From positions 37,877 through 101,876 of the forward strand of contig JBAOKB010000043.1 in NCBI GenBank assembly GCA_037044905.1: a DNA stretch of 64,000 nucleotides. The letters are read 5' to 3'. Position numbers and translations under genes: made by a program. Source of the stretch: Hortaea werneckii (Eukaryota > Ascomycota > Dothideomycetes > Mycosphaerellales > Teratosphaeriaceae). Below the pieces are notes generated by a model. The model saw only the letters and a list, made by a program, of their open reading frames with translations. It was not told the DNA's origin and searched no databases. This document shows, piece after piece, positions 63,268-64,000 of this stretch (its first letter is position 1; the number at the start of each line of letters is the position of its first letter).

Positions 63268-64000
63268 TTAAGTCTCATCCCATCCCCACCACTCAGCCTC
63301 GCCTGCGCGAGGAACACCTTGCCCACTTCTGATAGCATTCCACGCGCTTACACCACCTCGAACAAAGCTCACCGCCGCATCAACATTAGCGTTTCCCGTA
63401 CTCGGTAACCTCTCATTCCCAGGCCTCTCCCTCCTCACATTAAGCGGTAAATCCGTAGCATCACCCTGATATTTCTCCAGAGCCAGTGCCCGTATCAGAC
63501 CTTTATGTTTCTCGAGCCACGTCTTCTCCGTAATCGACGCATAAAAAGTGCGCTCTCTGTAACCCTCGCTGCTCCCTTCGGACTTTTTACAAGTCCATGA
63601 CCACCTCCAATCCACATTATACACGCTCCATCGCTTCGTCATGAAGAACAAGACCGGCCACGTGAAGATCCAGAGAAAAGTCAAGAAGAACAACCACCGG
63701 ACCCACCAAGTGACACGCCAGCGATTGATCCAATGCGGATTATAAACATCCACATGCTTCTCATGAATCGGGAACGCGACATCGATATGGCCTCGGTACC
63801 CCGTAGAACGTACAACAGTCTGAAGACGCAACCGCAAGTCCTCCTGATCCAGACCCAACACATCGCGCGTCACACGGAAAATCTTCAACTTGGCCCGACT
63901 CTGCGCGAAATCCCGACACCAATCCCCCAAACCCGGCTCAGCCGTCTCGCCAACCTCGACATCTTGCCTGTACCCAGGAGCTCTCGTCTTCCTCCAGCTG
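63268..64000 (-). CDS. Conserved fungal membrane protein, C-terminal part (cut by right edge)
   Basis: The frame is open from the right edge (reading SWRKTRAPGYRQDVEVG at the edge) to the stop at 63268, about 243 residues. After an N-terminal TRAPGY-type motif it contains GDWCRDFAQSRAKLKIFRV, a VVRSTGYRGHIDVAFPI segment, one or two membrane helices (WLFFLTFLWIFTWPVLFFM), a basic WSVYNVDWRWSW block and a C-terminal EKTWLEKHKGLIRALALEK region ending GEAEWWGWDET. I recall related fungal membrane proteins with the order TRAPGY, TxYxGHIEVxF, hydrophobic helix pair and WxxxxxxxIxxA tail, all uncharacterised. The start codon lies outside the window. Family membership is fairly confident, function unknown. 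Confidence 0.75.
   Translation of the reverse strand, partial: SWRKTRAPGYRQDVEVGETAEPGLGDWCRDFAQSRAKLKIFRVTRDVLGLDQEDLRLRLQTVVRSTGYRGHIDVAFPIHEKHVDVYNPHWINRWRVTWWVRWLFFLTFLWIFTWPVLFFMTKRWSVYNVDWRWSWTCKKSEGSSEGYRERTFYASITEKTWLEKHKGLIRALALEKYQGDATDLPLNVRRERPGNERLPSTGNANVDAAVSFVRGGVSAWNAIRSGQGVPRAGEAEWWGWDET

Noticed and set aside
1..64000. tRNA, 5S rRNA and CRISPR features
   Set aside because: No T-loop-like GGTTCGAATCC block with matching acceptor stem, no 5S signature and no regularly spaced repeats were seen by eye; a tRNAscan run would settle the tRNA point.

Overview
The window is a stretch of nuclear genome from a filamentous ascomycete (Pezizomycotina). The evidence is many short spliceosomal introns of about 51-181 bp with GTAAGT/GTACGT-type donors and CTAAC/CTGAC branch sites, fungal-type Mediator subunit 1, a division-1 chitin synthase, a Pezizomycotina-type surface-growth glycosyltransferase (GT2), a fungal rhodopsin-domain membrane protein and a fungal glucoamylase. 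A Dothideomycete is my best guess from the general look of the proteins, but that is inference. Genes sit on both strands and nothing resembles an operon. I support 26 genes; two are cut by the window edges. I found no rRNA, tRNA, CRISPR array, intact transposon or recognisable secondary-metabolite cluster.

Layout. 0-10 kb: N-terminal part of a chromatin protein (left edge), divergent from a mitochondrial 21S rRNA 2'-O-methyltransferase (MRM1 type); then a small conserved fungal protein, an APH-type kinase, an alpha/beta hydrolase and a short-chain dehydrogenase with a probable GC-AG intron. 10-23 kb: chitin synthase, an O-methyltransferase swollen by low-complexity insertions, a seven-helix rhodopsin-family protein and a 71-aa hydrophilic protein. 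23-31.5 kb: Mediator subunit 1, a Cys-rich small protein lying between a C44 and a G39 run, dihydroorotase, mitochondrial EF4/GUF1 and spindle-checkpoint Mad2. 31.5-34.7 kb: 3.2 kb with no supportable gene. 34.7-44.6 kb: the GT2 glycosyltransferase, an OTU deubiquitinase, cyclophilin-40 with heat-shock elements in its promoter, and a disordered conserved protein. 44.6-51 kb: a microsatellite-rich spacer and a large PH-like/C2/RasGAP protein. 51-64 kb: a small uncertain ORF, an ISWI remodeller, secreted glucoamylase (CBM21-like plus GH15), an unknown membrane protein, a CPA2-type cation/proton exchanger and a conserved membrane protein cut by the right edge.

The genes do not form one pathway. 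Themes that recur are cell wall and surface growth (chitin synthase, GT2, RasGAP), chromatin and transcription (left-edge protein, ISWI, MED1), mitochondrial translation (MRM1, GUF1) and protein quality control (cyclophilin-40, OTU). I rebuilt exon structures by reading splice sites; every complete multi-exon model closes in frame. I see no convincing new multi-gene system. The most rewarding second looks are the heat-shock elements of the cyclophilin gene, the poly-C/poly-G bracket, the GC-AG intron, the large gene-free region upstream of GT2 and the unassigned conserved proteins.
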